From: a virus | DNA: 64,000 nt | Reading direction: 5' to 3' (one strand) | IMG/VR virus record: IMGVR_UViG_3300045135_002242 | Span: 31,790-95,789 of that record | Shown here: in pieces, positions 34,823 to 43,321 of the stretch | How the letters are laid out: each line of letters begins with the position of its first letter | How positions within the stretch are numbered: position 1 is the stretch's first letter | Notes under the pieces: generated by a model | Told to the model about the DNA's origin: nothing | Databases searched by the model: none | The model's input: only the letters and a program-made list of their open reading frames with translations | Position numbers and translations under genes: made by a program

Positions 34823-37600
34823 TTACCTCGCAGTTTGGAAGACGATTAGGTCCAGCTGCAATGTTGTATCACCTACACCAACAGCACGGTAGTACCTCGT
34901 TACACCATTGTTTTGACCAGTCACTGCGATAGCAGACCCAGAAAAATTAATTGTGTTGACGTTTGGTGAAGTATCAGGACCCAACTCCGTCATATCCAAC
35001 AATAGGTTGTTCGTAGTACCAGAAGAAGTCTCTTTGTAGATACGAACACCTGTCAGTGGTTGAGGGTCAGTATCCTGTGTCTTATATACAGCCATGACCA
35101 AAAGATCAACCCGAACACCCTGATTATTAGTGATAGCAATCTCTTTATCGTTTGTCCCACCGATAGAGGAGTATGTGATAGAGACAGCTTGATCAGCAAT
35201 CTTAAGAGTATTTACCGACAAATCTTGTATTTTTGCACTATCTACAGCCAGGTCTTTTATTTTTCCGGTATCTACCGACAAGTCTTCTATTTTAGCTGTG
35301 GTAATAGCAGCATTTCTAATTTGTACAGTATCAATAGCCCCATTTGCAATGTAAGTAGTAGCATTCCCTTGAGTTACCTGATCTAAGGCAGCAAACGCCC
35401 CAACACCTGTAATCCCTCCTACGCCAGTAAGATCGCTTAGAGAAGAACCTGCAGCTAAGATAATATTACCATTGGCATCCTTAATAGACAAACCTCTTGA
35501 GTCTATTTTATCTGCAGTAACAGTTTCAGAAGCGATATGGGTGCCTTTAATAGTTCCATCAACAACCATATTACCATTAACAGTAAGCGCTGTATCAGAA
35601 ACCCAGCTGGATCCGTTATAAGTATAAATATGAGTCCACCCAGCAGTACTACTAGTATTTGTTAGAATTAGGGTGTCGCCGTTTATCTCATTGTCATACG
35701 CAGAAGGGGCTGTAGCATTCCAGTAAGTTGCTAAAGAAGAAGAACTGACTCCTGTAGGAACTGTGGTGCCAAGATTTAAAGCATAATTAAATACTGCTGT
35801 ACCCCTTGCACCAGTAGCTCCATCTGCCCCTGTAGGACCGGTAGGGCCAGTAGGGCCGGGGTCTCCCTGATCGCCTTTAACAGCTAGCAATTGCCAATTA
35901 TCGCCGTCTACAGGGATAACTCCTGTTTGCGTAGTTAAGGAGGTATAGCTAGAACCATTATACGTTACAGTATCCCCAAATACGTATTGAGTATCTGCTG
36001 AATAAGCGCCCTTAGGCTCATTACGAGTAGCTTCAGTGTGTTCCACACCAAGGTACAAACCAAAAGGAGTTACAGTAAAGGAAGCCTCTACACCAGGGTA
36101 TGAAGGGCTTTTAAGGACAAAGCGTTCAGCGTTTACCCAAAATTCACTATCAAAAGGATTACCTTCTGTACCATCACCTCCAGTAGCTAGGGTGTTAAGC
36201 CCAAAACCGGATTGGTAGTAGGAACTATTAATACTAACTGTACTGTTATAGGAAAATTTACTTTCTACCCCAAGACCTACGGCATCAGCATAAGCGTTAT
36301 TAGAAACTTCTAATTCTCCCAAAGCTGTTGCTACGGAGCCACTGGGATCACGGACGTCATTTTCTAGGTCTACAAAAAAAGTACTATTGGAAATAATACC
36401 ATTAGGCCCGTTTTGTTGCCAACTAACCCCATTAAACGCATAATATGTATAATCTTTAGCAATGGGATCATAAACAGCAAGCAAATCACCATCTGCCACG
36501 TAAGTAGTCCCTGACGAGACTGTTGGCACAGCAACCCAAGTAGTGGAAGGTTTATAGTATAATACCCCATCAGTTTTGTACCAGTATTTAAAGCCTGGGT
36601 CAGGAGTAGTAGTACCACTCCACGCAAAAAACTGAGACACTTTTCCATCAGCAGCTTCTTGTGCTTGAGCAGCATCACTTAACGCTTGAAGAGCATCTTT
36701 ATCTGTAATGGCATTCCAGCTGTCAGTAGAACTAATGTAGTAATAGCTTTCATTAGTATCTGTCTGGTACCAGATATCACCATCTCTTGTTAACTTTTCC
36801 TCTGCAGTCCACAAACTCTTTGGATCATTGGTACTTAAGTTAAACCAGTACTCAATTTTTCCATCAATTTGATTTTCTAAAGTAGTGAGCCTAGATAACA
36901 TACCAGTACCGTCTGGGTCATTGGAAGAGTCTACCCCAACGTAGGTCTGAAGACCACTAACAGCGTCTGCCGTGCCTTGAAGGTTAGCTTCTTGGCTAGT
37001 AAAACTAGCGGTAAGGGCATCCACATCACTAGCGATAGCGCTATCGGCATTAGCAAAAGCAGTTTCTACGCTTGTGATACGAGAATCAATAGTATTGTTA
37101 AATGATACAGATAAGTCTGTAATATCCTGAATAATAGAGTTCTCACTTGTAGCAACTGCAGAAGTAAGTTCTACTTTGGTAGCATAAGTATTTTCGTAAG
37201 TAGCGTTTAAAGTCTCTAGCTGTGTAGCAATCAAACCGTTAACTAAAGCATCAAAGTTAATTTGTTCTACATAACTATTAGCTGCAGTATCTAAAGCGTC
37301 AATAGCATTACGAACATCTTGAACTAGGGAATCGTAATCTGTAAGACCGTTAGCAACCGCACTGGCTACAACATCATCAATAATACCTGTTAACCAAGAA
37401 GGGGCTTCTTCAGTACTAATAGAAGCGTATAAACCATCTCCTACAATAGAGTACTCTTTTTTGTGGGCTTCTACAATCGACTCTTGTTCTTGAGTATCAA
37501 CAGAATGCAAGTTAGAGGCCACTAAACTAGTGGTGTCGTTAAGATCAATTTCAGTAGAATCTACACCTACTTCTACGCCACTAGTTACTTCAGTCGACAT
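34823..37600 (-). CDS. Tail fibre / host-recognition protein (925 residues)
   Basis: The N-terminal ~230 residues are an acidic alpha-helical coiled coil (AIASDVDALTASFTSQ-type helices). The middle (~250-420) repeats short WYKTDG/YYAFNGVSW-type modules. A DUF1983-like part around 460-540 includes FWVNAERFVLKSP and GLYLGVE. A carbohydrate-binding-like module (YVFGDTVTYNGSSYTSL) is near 560, then a short collagen-like run (GPTGPTGPTGADGATG) and a beta-rich end with repeats of DLSV/DLAV and K/QIxDL (~790-830). This layout fits a trimeric fibre that binds the host surface. Followed by its chaperone. Confidence 0.85.
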   Translation of the reverse strand: MSTEVTSGVEVGVDSTEIDLNDTTSLVASNLHSVDTQEQESIVEAHKKEYSIVGDGLYASISTEEAPSWLTGIIDDVVASAVANGLTDYDSLVQDVRNAIDALDTAANSYVEQINFDALVNGLIATQLETLNATYENTYATKVELTSAVATSENSIIQDITDLSVSFNNTIDSRITSVETAFANADSAIASDVDALTASFTSQEANLQGTADAVSGLQTYVGVDSSNDPDGTGMLSRLTTLENQIDGKIEYWFNLSTNDPKSLWTAEEKLTRDGDIWYQTDTNESYYYISSTDSWNAITDKDALQALSDAAQAQEAADGKVSQFFAWSGTTTPDPGFKYWYKTDGVLYYKPSTTWVAVPTVSSGTTYVADGDLLAVYDPIAKDYTYYAFNGVSWQQNGPNGIISNSTFFVDLENDVRDPSGSVATALGELEVSNNAYADAVGLGVESKFSYNSTVSINSSYYQSGFGLNTLATGGDGTEGNPFDSEFWVNAERFVLKSPSYPGVEASFTVTPFGLYLGVEHTEATRNEPKGAYSADTQYVFGDTVTYNGSSYTSLTTQTGVIPVDGDNWQLLAVKGDQGDPGPTGPTGPTGADGATGARGTAVFNYALNLGTTVPTGVSSSSLATYWNATAPSAYDNEINGDTLILTNTSSTAGWTHIYTYNGSSWVSDTALTVNGNMVVDGTIKGTHIASETVTADKIDSRGLSIKDANGNIILAAGSSLSDLTGVGGITGVGAFAALDQVTQGNATTYIANGAIDTVQIRNAAITTAKIEDLSVDTGKIKDLAVDSAKIQDLSVNTLKIADQAVSITYSSIGGTNDKEIAITNNQGVRVDLLVMAVYKTQDTDPQPLTGVRIYKETSSGTTNNLLLDMTELGPDTSPNVNTINFSGSAIAVTGQNNGVTRYYRAVGVGDTTLQLDLIVFQTAR

Positions 37601-37952
37601 ATACTTCTGGAACCTTTGCTATAAAATCACCATTGTTGACGGTAGAACATTCAATAAGCAGTTTATAAACAGGCTTTAGGTAATAACGGTCAACCTTACC
37701 ACCTTTATCTCCGGTTAAAGTAGCAGTTTCAGCTGCCGTAACTACAAGAGAGGTTTTACCATTAGTCGCATCAACTACTGTTAAGTTTTTAGTTAAAACT
37801 GTAGTGTCATTACTTAAGTCAACTAGGTGTGCTTGGAACGTATCACTTACCTCAATTGTCATTGGAAGGGTAGAACCATCAGCTTTGATGGTAAAGATAA
37901 AGTTGTTATCTAAACCTTTAGTAATTACAAACTTTGAAATATCACAACTCAT
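37590..37952 (-). CDS. Small beta-rich structural protein
   Basis: A 120-residue protein predicted to be an immunoglobulin-like beta sandwich (NFIFTIKADG, TFQAHLVDL, TSLVVTAAETATLTG, YLKPVYKLLIECST). This matches the style of baseplate or fibre adaptor N-terminal domains (BppU-like). It overlaps the fibre gene start by 11 bases, suggesting that it attaches that fibre to the particle. Confidence 0.65.
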   Translation of the reverse strand: MSCDISKFVITKGLDNNFIFTIKADGSTLPMTIEVSDTFQAHLVDLSNDTTVLTKNLTVVDATNGKTSLVVTAAETATLTGDKGGKVDRYYLKPVYKLLIECSTVNNGDFIAKVPEVYVD

Positions 37953-37994
37953 GGTCTATCCTTTTAGTAAAAGAAAGGGCCTTAGGCCCCTCCC

Positions 37995-38495
37995 TTAAAT
38001 ATTTTCGTAAGAAATAGTATATCTTGGACGAAGTTTAACAGAAGCTAGACCAGTTTTATTATCCCGCATGTGCAGAGGAATCTGAACTTGTTCTAGTGTC
38101 TTGAGGTGACCTTGAGCTACTTCAATCTTCTCGTTCAATGGGAGAATGATGGTACCTAGGTCAAAAAACTCATTAGAGCAATTAACCGTACAAGTAGTAG
38201 TTTGGTTATTTACTCGTTGGTCATTGTCGATAATAGTAACAACTCTGGTTTTTCTAGCAGCTTTTTCGCGCGCTTGTCGTTTAGCCGCTTTAGCGTCTAC
38301 TACGGCAGAATCGGTAACTACGTCTTTTTTCGCTTTTTCTTTTTCGGCTACAACTGCTTCTAGAGCCGGTCCAGAGGTTTCTTGCTCTTCATAAGCTTGT
38401 TCAATTTTTTCTTGAAGCTGTCCTGCAGAAATATTCTTATGGTATTTTACGTTCAGGTCGTCTGCTTCTTTTTTAAGTTCTTGTAAAGTTGACAA
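37995..38495 (-). CDS. Protein with HeH/LEM-like N terminus, head-associated
   Basis: A 166-residue protein. Residues 1-36 form a helix-extended loop-helix (LQELKKEADDLNVKYHKNIS, then AGQLQEKI), a pattern seen at the start of many phage head proteins. A basic alanine-rich linker (residues 75-85) leads to a beta-rich C-terminal part. It lies next to the major capsid gene and has its own promoter (38540) after the capsid terminator. A decoration or head-completion role is possible. Confidence 0.65.
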   Translation of the reverse strand: MSTLQELKKEADDLNVKYHKNISAGQLQEKIEQAYEEQETSGPALEAVVAEKEKAKKDVVTDSAVVDAKAAKRQAREKAARKTRVVTIIDNDQRVNNQTTTCTVNCSNEFFDLGTIILPLNEKIEVAQGHLKTLEQVQIPLHMRDNKTGLASVKLRPRYTISYENI

Positions 38496-38539
38496 AATCT
38501 AAGTCCTTATAGGTTGTTTAGAGGGTTAATACAGGCATT

Positions 38540-38568
38540 ATTATATAAAACTGCCAAAATGTTGTAAA
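38540..38568 (-). promoter_or_regulatory. Sigma70-type promoter after capsid gene
   Basis: TTTACA (38563-38568), 17-base spacer, TATAAT (38540-38545) on the minus strand. It restarts transcription immediately after the capsid-gene terminator and reads into the 166-residue gene and the tail fibre genes. Confidence 0.7.
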
Positions 38569-38580
38569 GATAATTCTAAT

Positions 38581-38608
38581 AAAAAACCCCCCCTGGGAAG
38601 GGAGGGTT
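38581..38608 (-). terminator. Terminator after major capsid gene
   Basis: Minus strand AACCCTCCC and GGGGGGGTT pair around TTCCCA and run into TTTTTT. A clear intrinsic terminator 21 bases after the capsid stop codon, which would help give the capsid gene a separate, high transcript level. Confidence 0.85.
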
Positions 38609-38629
38609 CTTAGCAAAAAGTGTTAAAGC

Positions 38630-39814
38630 TTAGGCAGAAGCCGAAACCAGAACTTTAAGCAGTTTTTCTTCTTCCAGGATAATACCTGCGTAGAAGAAGT
38701 TATAGGAGAAGAAGCCATTGGTACCATATGGGTTGGCGTTCTCAACAACTTCAGGCGACTTCGAGTTAAACTTGATCTTACCTTGGCCTTTCAGACCAAC
38801 AGTAGCAAACGCACCTTGAGTCGGGAAGAGGATTGGGAAGACATCAAAGTTACCGCGATCTGCCTCAGTTGCAGAAGTCAGGTCCGTAGCACCAGTAATT
38901 GCCAGAGTACCAGCGTAGTTCTGCGGAGGCACTGCACCTTGACCAGCATACACAACAGCAGCTTCCGACTCGATAAAGCGAACTTCGTGCATTGCACCAA
39001 CTTCACCTTCAGCCATGGAGCCTGCAGAAGCGTATTTGTGGACAGGGATATAGACAAACTCGGTCATGCCGTTATCCGAAACAGTACCACGAGTCAGAGT
39101 TTCAAGGTCACCTTTAACGTTGGCCCCGATAACTGCATAGTAGGCTTTAGCCACTGTACGCGTATCGATTTTGGTGGAACCAGTCACCATCGAAGTGTTT
39201 TTCTTGGCGCGGTTGCGTACCAGTTTACGAACAGCCTTACGGATCAGGTCGTAGGAGACAGTGGAGTCCTCATCAACTTCACCAATAGAGGTAGCCGAAC
39301 CAGCATACATAACAGTACCAGTACCCAGCATATCTAGCTGCATCAGGTCTTCCATACGCGAGTTAGCTAGCTCACCAAGCTCTTCACGATAACGAACCTG
39401 GATAGCGTCTTCCGAAAACAGATCAACTTCGTCGGTGTAGTCAATCATTTCACCATAACGGGCAAGGCTCGTTTCCATGGTAATTTTCTGCAGCGAGCGC
39501 TTATTGACAGCACCAGCACCTTCAGCAAGGCTAGCGTTAGTCAGGGCAGTGTTGACATCGGTAATCGAACGAGCCGAAAGGAAACCCTTTGCAGCAAACT
39601 CTGCATCATCAGGTGCACGATCATACATGTGCAGGAATTTGGAGATCTTAAAGGTCTTACCCATTTTCTTGGGCATCGACTTGCGATCTGCAAACTGACC
39701 GTAAACATTAACGCGGTTAGCCGCTTTAATACCTGCTCGGTCGTAGAAGTGTACAATAGTATTTGCACCAGCCGTTGCGGTGGAAGTACCATTACCATAA
39801 ACGTTAGTAGCCAT
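38630..39814 (-). CDS. Major capsid protein (N4 gp56-like)
   Basis: A 394-residue protein close to N4 capsid length (about 400). Recognisable stretches: FYDRAGIKAANRVNVYGQFA, GKTFKISKFLHMYDRAPDD, YGEMIDYTDEVDLF, FVYIPVHKYASAG and the end GFFSYNFFYAGIIL. Gene order (scaffold upstream, terminator downstream) fits. Codon use is strongly biased to C-ending codons and the gene is visibly GC-richer than its neighbours, as expected for the most abundant phage protein. Forms the icosahedral shell. Confidence 0.92.
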   Translation of the reverse strand: MATNVYGNGTSTATAGANTIVHFYDRAGIKAANRVNVYGQFADRKSMPKKMGKTFKISKFLHMYDRAPDDAEFAAKGFLSARSITDVNTALTNASLAEGAGAVNKRSLQKITMETSLARYGEMIDYTDEVDLFSEDAIQVRYREELGELANSRMEDLMQLDMLGTGTVMYAGSATSIGEVDEDSTVSYDLIRKAVRKLVRNRAKKNTSMVTGSTKIDTRTVAKAYYAVIGANVKGDLETLTRGTVSDNGMTEFVYIPVHKYASAGSMAEGEVGAMHEVRFIESEAAVVYAGQGAVPPQNYAGTLAITGATDLTSATEADRGNFDVFPILFPTQGAFATVGLKGQGKIKFNSKSPEVVENANPYGTNGFFSYNFFYAGIILEEEKLLKVLVSASA

Positions 39815-39862
39815 TTTTTAGTCCTCTATAATAGCTAGGGCGTATTGCCCACAAAGATAAAT

Positions 39863-41077
39863 TTACATGTCATCCTGTAACTTCTTATACCATTCATCAA
39901 ACGCCTCATCTGAGTCATCTAAATAGTCAATTACAGCACGACTTGCCGCAGCAGTTTTAGTTGGGGCTGCAGCTTTACGCTTTGCAGAGGCTTGTTTTGT
40001 TGCGGTTCGCTTTTCCGTTTTAGCTTTAACTTCTGCTAAACGAGCCTTTTCTTTCTCGTCCGCTTCCATTTTAACTTTACGTGCAGCTTGCCGCTCCTCA
40101 TAAGCTTCCTGCTCGGCAACTTGGTTAAAGTGCTGTTGAGCAGCTTCCTTATAGTAATCTAAGTCGGACTTTTTAGCTCCATCATATACCTTAAGCTTTT
40201 CAGCTAGGGGCTGTAATGTACCGTACATACCGCTTTTAACGTCTGTATGTAGCAGCCTAATCATCTCTGGGTTTTCTGCCATGATTGACCATGACTTATC
40301 ATCCCATTCCTTAGACAAAATACTATGAGTAGTCGCATACTCTACATCTCGACTGATATCTTCAACGATATCTTTAATAGCCAAGGCACTATCGTCTCGA
40401 CCATAATCCTTAGCAACATAAGAACTATCTGCTTCTGTATCTAATTCGAGGGTATCGGTACCTGTTCGCTTTAGTACTTCAGTAATAGCAGCTTTGTCAC
40501 CCTTCAGCACGTCAATCATAAGACTTACATCTTTATGATCTAGTTTAGCCTCTTCAATTGCATCAATGGTTTTACGCCAAGGTTTGATAACTTGCATCTT
40601 TTTGGTGTAGTCCATTGCTTGGCCAAAGATACGAGGAAACTGGTCTACAATCTCTTTACTAGAAAATTCGTAATCTTTGCCGTTTGCACGGAATTTATAA
40701 GACTCTGCTGGTCGCTCATCCCCATCATCTTCATCAGCATCTTCGGAACTAGGTTCTTCATCTGTTTCAGAGCCCTCGTCAGTAACCTCTTCATCAGTTT
40801 CAGAATCGTCTTCGTCTAATACGTCATCAGTTTCAGATTCTTCGCTAGCATCATGGTCAGATTCCTCAAGCTCCTCTTCAGGTTGATCAGGACCATCGTT
40901 AATTTCTTCTTCATTCGAACCAAGATCTTCTTCAAGATTTTCTGGTTCTACAAATTCTTCTGTCTCAGAAGCATCAGCCTCTAAATCAGTATCCGGGGAA
41001 AGTTCGGTAGCTTGGGCCTCTTTAAAAGCTGCCTCAAGCTCCTCATCTGACATATCCCACAAATCATCTTCTCTCAT
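39863..41077 (-). CDS. Scaffold-like protein with very acidic N terminus
   Basis: A 404-residue protein. Residues 1-125 are extraordinarily rich in Asp, Glu and Ser (e.g. EEELEESDHDASEESETDD) and should be unfolded. Residues 125-330 form a folded part starting SYKFRANGKDYEFSSKEIV. The last 80 residues are a basic coiled coil rich in Lys, Ala and Arg, then a short acidic end. An acidic, helical protein placed directly before the capsid gene is typical of scaffolding proteins that bind capsid with a charged C terminus. It lies 48 bases upstream of the capsid gene. Confidence 0.75.
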   Translation of the reverse strand: MREDDLWDMSDEELEAAFKEAQATELSPDTDLEADASETEEFVEPENLEEDLGSNEEEINDGPDQPEEELEESDHDASEESETDDVLDEDDSETDEEVTDEGSETDEEPSSEDADEDDGDERPAESYKFRANGKDYEFSSKEIVDQFPRIFGQAMDYTKKMQVIKPWRKTIDAIEEAKLDHKDVSLMIDVLKGDKAAITEVLKRTGTDTLELDTEADSSYVAKDYGRDDSALAIKDIVEDISRDVEYATTHSILSKEWDDKSWSIMAENPEMIRLLHTDVKSGMYGTLQPLAEKLKVYDGAKKSDLDYYKEAAQQHFNQVAEQEAYEERQAARKVKMEADEKEKARLAEVKAKTEKRTATKQASAKRKAAAPTKTAAASRAVIDYLDDSDEAFDEWYKKLQDDM

Positions 41078-41088
41078 GGTAATCCCCC

Positions 41089-41388
41089 TTACTCAGACTC
41101 GTCGTCTTCTTCAGCAGGAATAGTACCTAGGTTTTCAATCGTCACAAAGAAGTCCTCAAGGCTAGAAATAGCAATAAGATCTTCCATCACAGCGGTTCTA
41201 TGACCACCAGCTACAATAGCATCTTGGGCTAATAGACTAACACCATTAACAGCTTTATCTTTAAAGTAACCCTCAAGGATTACACGCTGAAAATCTTTAT
41301 TTTGTTTTAGTCTTTCAAGGGAAGCCCACATGCCTACCCAGTATTGATTTTCGACTTCAAGAATTTGTTGGTCACTAAGGTTGTTCAT
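41089..41388 (-). CDS. Small hypothetical head-region protein
   Basis: A 99-residue protein with helices (YWVGMWASLERLKQNKDFQR, then FKDKAVNGVSLL) and an acidic end EEDDESE. It is 11 bases upstream of the scaffold gene and downstream of a likely promoter (41455). Proteins of this layout commonly lie next to scaffolds in marine phages. Function unknown. Confidence 0.7.
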   Translation of the reverse strand: MNNLSDQQILEVENQYWVGMWASLERLKQNKDFQRVILEGYFKDKAVNGVSLLAQDAIVAGGHRTAVMEDLIAISSLEDFFVTIENLGTIPAEEDDESE

Positions 41389-41454
41389 TAAGAATCCTTC
41401 GTATGTTGGTTAAAGTGTAAAGTAAGGAAATAATTTATATTATCTCTAAAAGTT

Positions 41455-41484
41455 ATTATATACTAGTTAAATTATTAGTTACAA
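41455..41484 (-). promoter_or_regulatory. Sigma70-type promoter for scaffold/capsid operon
   Basis: TTGTAA (41479-41484), 18-base spacer, TATAAT (41455-41460) on the minus strand, just after the end of the lysine-rich small gene and upstream of the 99-residue, scaffold and capsid genes. Confidence 0.55.
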
Positions 41485-41622
41485 CTACTTTTTTACTTTT
41501 TTCTTGTATTTTTTCTTTTTTCTTGTTTTCTTCTTGTTATTTATAGCGCCAGCATAGTAGTGTTTAGTGTTTTGTCCTTCTCCGGAACCATAAACCATTT
41601 GCTGAGCTAAACCTTGTTCCAT
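41485..41622 (-). CDS. 45-residue protein with lysine-rich tail
   Basis: Start ATG at 41620-41622, three bases after the stop of the 207-residue gene; TAG at 41485-41487. The first half reads MEQGLAQQMVYGSGEGQNTK; the last 16 residues are almost all Lys (KKKTRKKKKYKKKVKK). Translational coupling and an uninterrupted frame argue that it is real. The tail would bind DNA or acidic protein, for example the acidic scaffold or packaged DNA. At DNA level it forms the long T/C-rich tract visible at 41488-41540. Confidence 0.6.
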   Translation of the reverse strand: MEQGLAQQMVYGSGEGQNTKHYYAGAINNKKKTRKKKKYKKKVKK

Positions 41623-41625
41623 AGC

Positions 41626-42249
41626 TTATTTACTTCCAAGGCCTCTTAAAGCTCTTTGTAAATCAATCATAGGGTAATTAGTATAAATTTCAGGAAGCCC
41701 ATCTGATACCATAGCATCATTGCTCAGAAAGGAAGATGTAGGAGGACCAACTACCCCGGGAAGAGCAAAAGCACTAACCTGAGGTTTACTAGCTTGACTA
41801 GGTAGCTGTTGAATAAGGGCAGCTACATCGGTAACTAGTGGGGCTTTAGGGGCATTAGTTCTGCTAGCTTTACGATCATCCTTATAAACAGCAGTACTAT
41901 AAGGACCTTTAGTTCTTTGCGCCTTAGCGTCATCCATGTAGGTAGTTCTATTAGGACCCCTAGTCCTCTCGGTTTTAGCGTCATCAGCGTAAACAGAGAG
42001 AGTATTACCGTAAGGTCCTTTAGTTCTTAAACCTTTCTCATCATCTCTATATTCAGGGGTAACCTTAGACTCATTAACTACAGCAGTAGTTGTGGCAGGA
42101 GCGCTTACTTTAGAGTTAGCTGTTCGTTGCTTTTTTTCTGCTTTAGTAAAAAACCTGCGAGTCAGAACAGGATTGCCTTTTCCGTCAGTTACAACAGACC
42201 CATCACCACTTTTTACAGGAACCCACTCAAAGTCTACATTTTCTTGCAT
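41626..42249 (-). CDS. Repeat-containing structural protein (207 residues)
   Basis: The middle (residues 60-135) consists of repeats of about 19 residues with the core DDxKxxRTxGP(Y/N): DDEKGLRTKGPYG, DDAKTERTRGPNR, DDAKAQRTKGPYS, DDRKASRTNAPKA. The repeats imply an extended or solenoid-like rod. The start codon lies in a 23-bp tandem repeat (42240-42296) that multiplies the start region. Located between the head genes and cell-wall hydrolase; function unknown. Confidence 0.7.
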   Translation of the reverse strand: MQENVDFEWVPVKSGDGSVVTDGKGNPVLTRRFFTKAEKKQRTANSKVSAPATTTAVVNESKVTPEYRDDEKGLRTKGPYGNTLSVYADDAKTERTRGPNRTTYMDDAKAQRTKGPYSTAVYKDDRKASRTNAPKAPLVTDVAALIQQLPSQASKPQVSAFALPGVVGPPTSSFLSNDAMVSDGLPEIYTNYPMIDLQRALRGLGSK

Positions 42250-42296
42250 TTACTTATTCCACTTTCTTGCATTTACTTATTCCACTTTCTTGCATT
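42240..42296. repeat. 23-bp tandem repeat over a translation start
   Basis: Two perfect 23-base copies (42240-42262 and 42263-42285) followed by an 11-base partial copy (42286-42296). Each copy holds ATGCAAGAAA on the minus strand, so ribosome site and start codon are duplicated; only the copy nearest the gene (ATG at 42247-42249) is followed by the open frame. Confidence 0.9.
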
Positions 42297-42317
42297 TTTA
42301 GCAAATTGCGCTTGTTT

Positions 42318-42455
42318 TCATACTGAAGCTAGTCTAGAAGCTAATCCCTCTTCAATAGCAGCTTTGGTAACACCTTTGTGCCCATGACGTTTAGCCCAAG
42401 CTGTAAACTTACCACGGTTCTCAGGTTTAATTTCTATTTTGTACTTTTTAATCAT
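42318..42455 (-). CDS. Small conserved phage protein with premature UGA
   Basis: ATG at 42453-42455 after GAGGAA encodes 45 residues (MIKKYKIEIKPENRGKFTAW ... LASRLASV) to a TGA at 42318-42320. The same frame continues for 14 more codons, KQAQFAKNARKWNK, to TAA 42273-42275. I recall this family from marine phages as a single protein of about 60 residues ending in just such a QANFAKNAxxW segment, so the TGA lies inside the gene. Either the protein is truncated or the UGA is read through. Confidence 0.6.
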   Translation of the reverse strand: MIKKYKIEIKPENRGKFTAWAKRHGHKGVTKAAIEEGLASRLASV

Positions 42456-42630
42456 TGCAGTTCCTCAGAAAAATACAGCGTAGTAGAAAAGTTTACATTA
42501 GCATACCTATTATTAAAACTTACCCCACTACCGGCTGCCTCATAGTGCTATACCCCTTAGCTGGACTGGTAAGTTATTTACGGGGTTAAGCGTTTGCTCG
42601 CCTACTAGCTATTTTATCGATTAGCTCCCC
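42456..42630. other. Non-coding gap
   Basis: 175 bases between the small UGA-interrupted gene and the cell-wall hydrolase. I see no frame, no tRNA and no clear promoter; a TATGCT (42500-42505, minus) lacks a matching -35. Confidence 0.5.
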
Positions 42631-43305
42631 CTAGTTACCATACCCAAAAATGTGGTTACCTAGGGTTTGCCAGTCGCCACCAGCTTCTTTTCCCCATTTA
42701 GGTGTAGAAACTTTTGGGTTATAGTAATGAGTAGCTTTACCAACTGGACTTTCATAGTTTCCAGATAGTATAGCATCAGCAACAGCGTAAGCAGTATCAG
42801 AAGGCTTAATTAGGCCCATATGCTGTCCCTGTTCGCCGCCTGCGTACCCTGTTACAGAATTCCAAGCAGAAAATTGTCCAGGCTGTAAAATAACGTCCCT
42901 AAGACTATTTCCATAATTCTTGGAGTTAACTCTATTAGCAATTACAGAACCAACTGCAAGCATACCATCATAACCTTCTTTGCCGGCTTCTGCGGCAAGG
43001 GTTTTCGCAAGTATATCTCTTACGGGTGTGTCAGCAGGAAGAGGGGCATTGCGCCTAGGTACAGGTCTTAGAGGCCCTGTAGTAGCGTTTTCTGCAGGAG
43101 CTTTTACACGTTTTGCATTTTTAGGTCGAGCTTTAGGGCGCAGACTTTCTGCAAGACCAAGGCCTTGTACTTCAACCTGCCTAGGCTTATACCTAGACTT
43201 GGCAGGAGCATCGGCGGAAATGTTTTTAATTATACTTGTAATATCATCATCTAGTCTTTTCCTATCACCTAAAAAAGGGGAAGAATCACCATAGTATCCC
43301 GACAT
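42631..43305 (-). CDS. Cell wall hydrolase (SleB/Hydrolase_2-like)
   Basis: A 224-residue protein from ATG 43303-43305 (AGAGG ribosome site); a longer TTG start at 43344 would overlap the HNH gene and is less likely. The N-terminal 95 residues are a basic, disordered linker. The C-terminal 130 residues carry the Hydrolase_2 pattern: LAKTLAAEAGKEGYDGMLAV, VGSVIANRV, FSAWN, and ATHYYNP, as in SleB-type lytic transglycosylases with the catalytic Glu in AAEA. In a late virion block it may act on peptidoglycan during DNA entry. Confidence 0.85.
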   Translation of the reverse strand: MSGYYGDSSPFLGDRKRLDDDITSIIKNISADAPAKSRYKPRQVEVQGLGLAESLRPKARPKNAKRVKAPAENATTGPLRPVPRRNAPLPADTPVRDILAKTLAAEAGKEGYDGMLAVGSVIANRVNSKNYGNSLRDVILQPGQFSAWNSVTGYAGGEQGQHMGLIKPSDTAYAVADAILSGNYESPVGKATHYYNPKVSTPKWGKEAGGDWQTLGNHIFGYGN

Positions 43306-43321
43306 AAAATTTACCTCTAAT

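Noticed and set aside
38783-39337. Open frame of 184 codons on the plus strand opposite the major capsid gene
   Set aside because: It mirrors the biased codon use of the capsid gene, has no ribosome site, and encodes no recognisable pattern.
42456-42630. Possible tRNA in the gap beside the hydrolase gene
   Set aside because: No cloverleaf and no T-loop consensus could be read on either strand.
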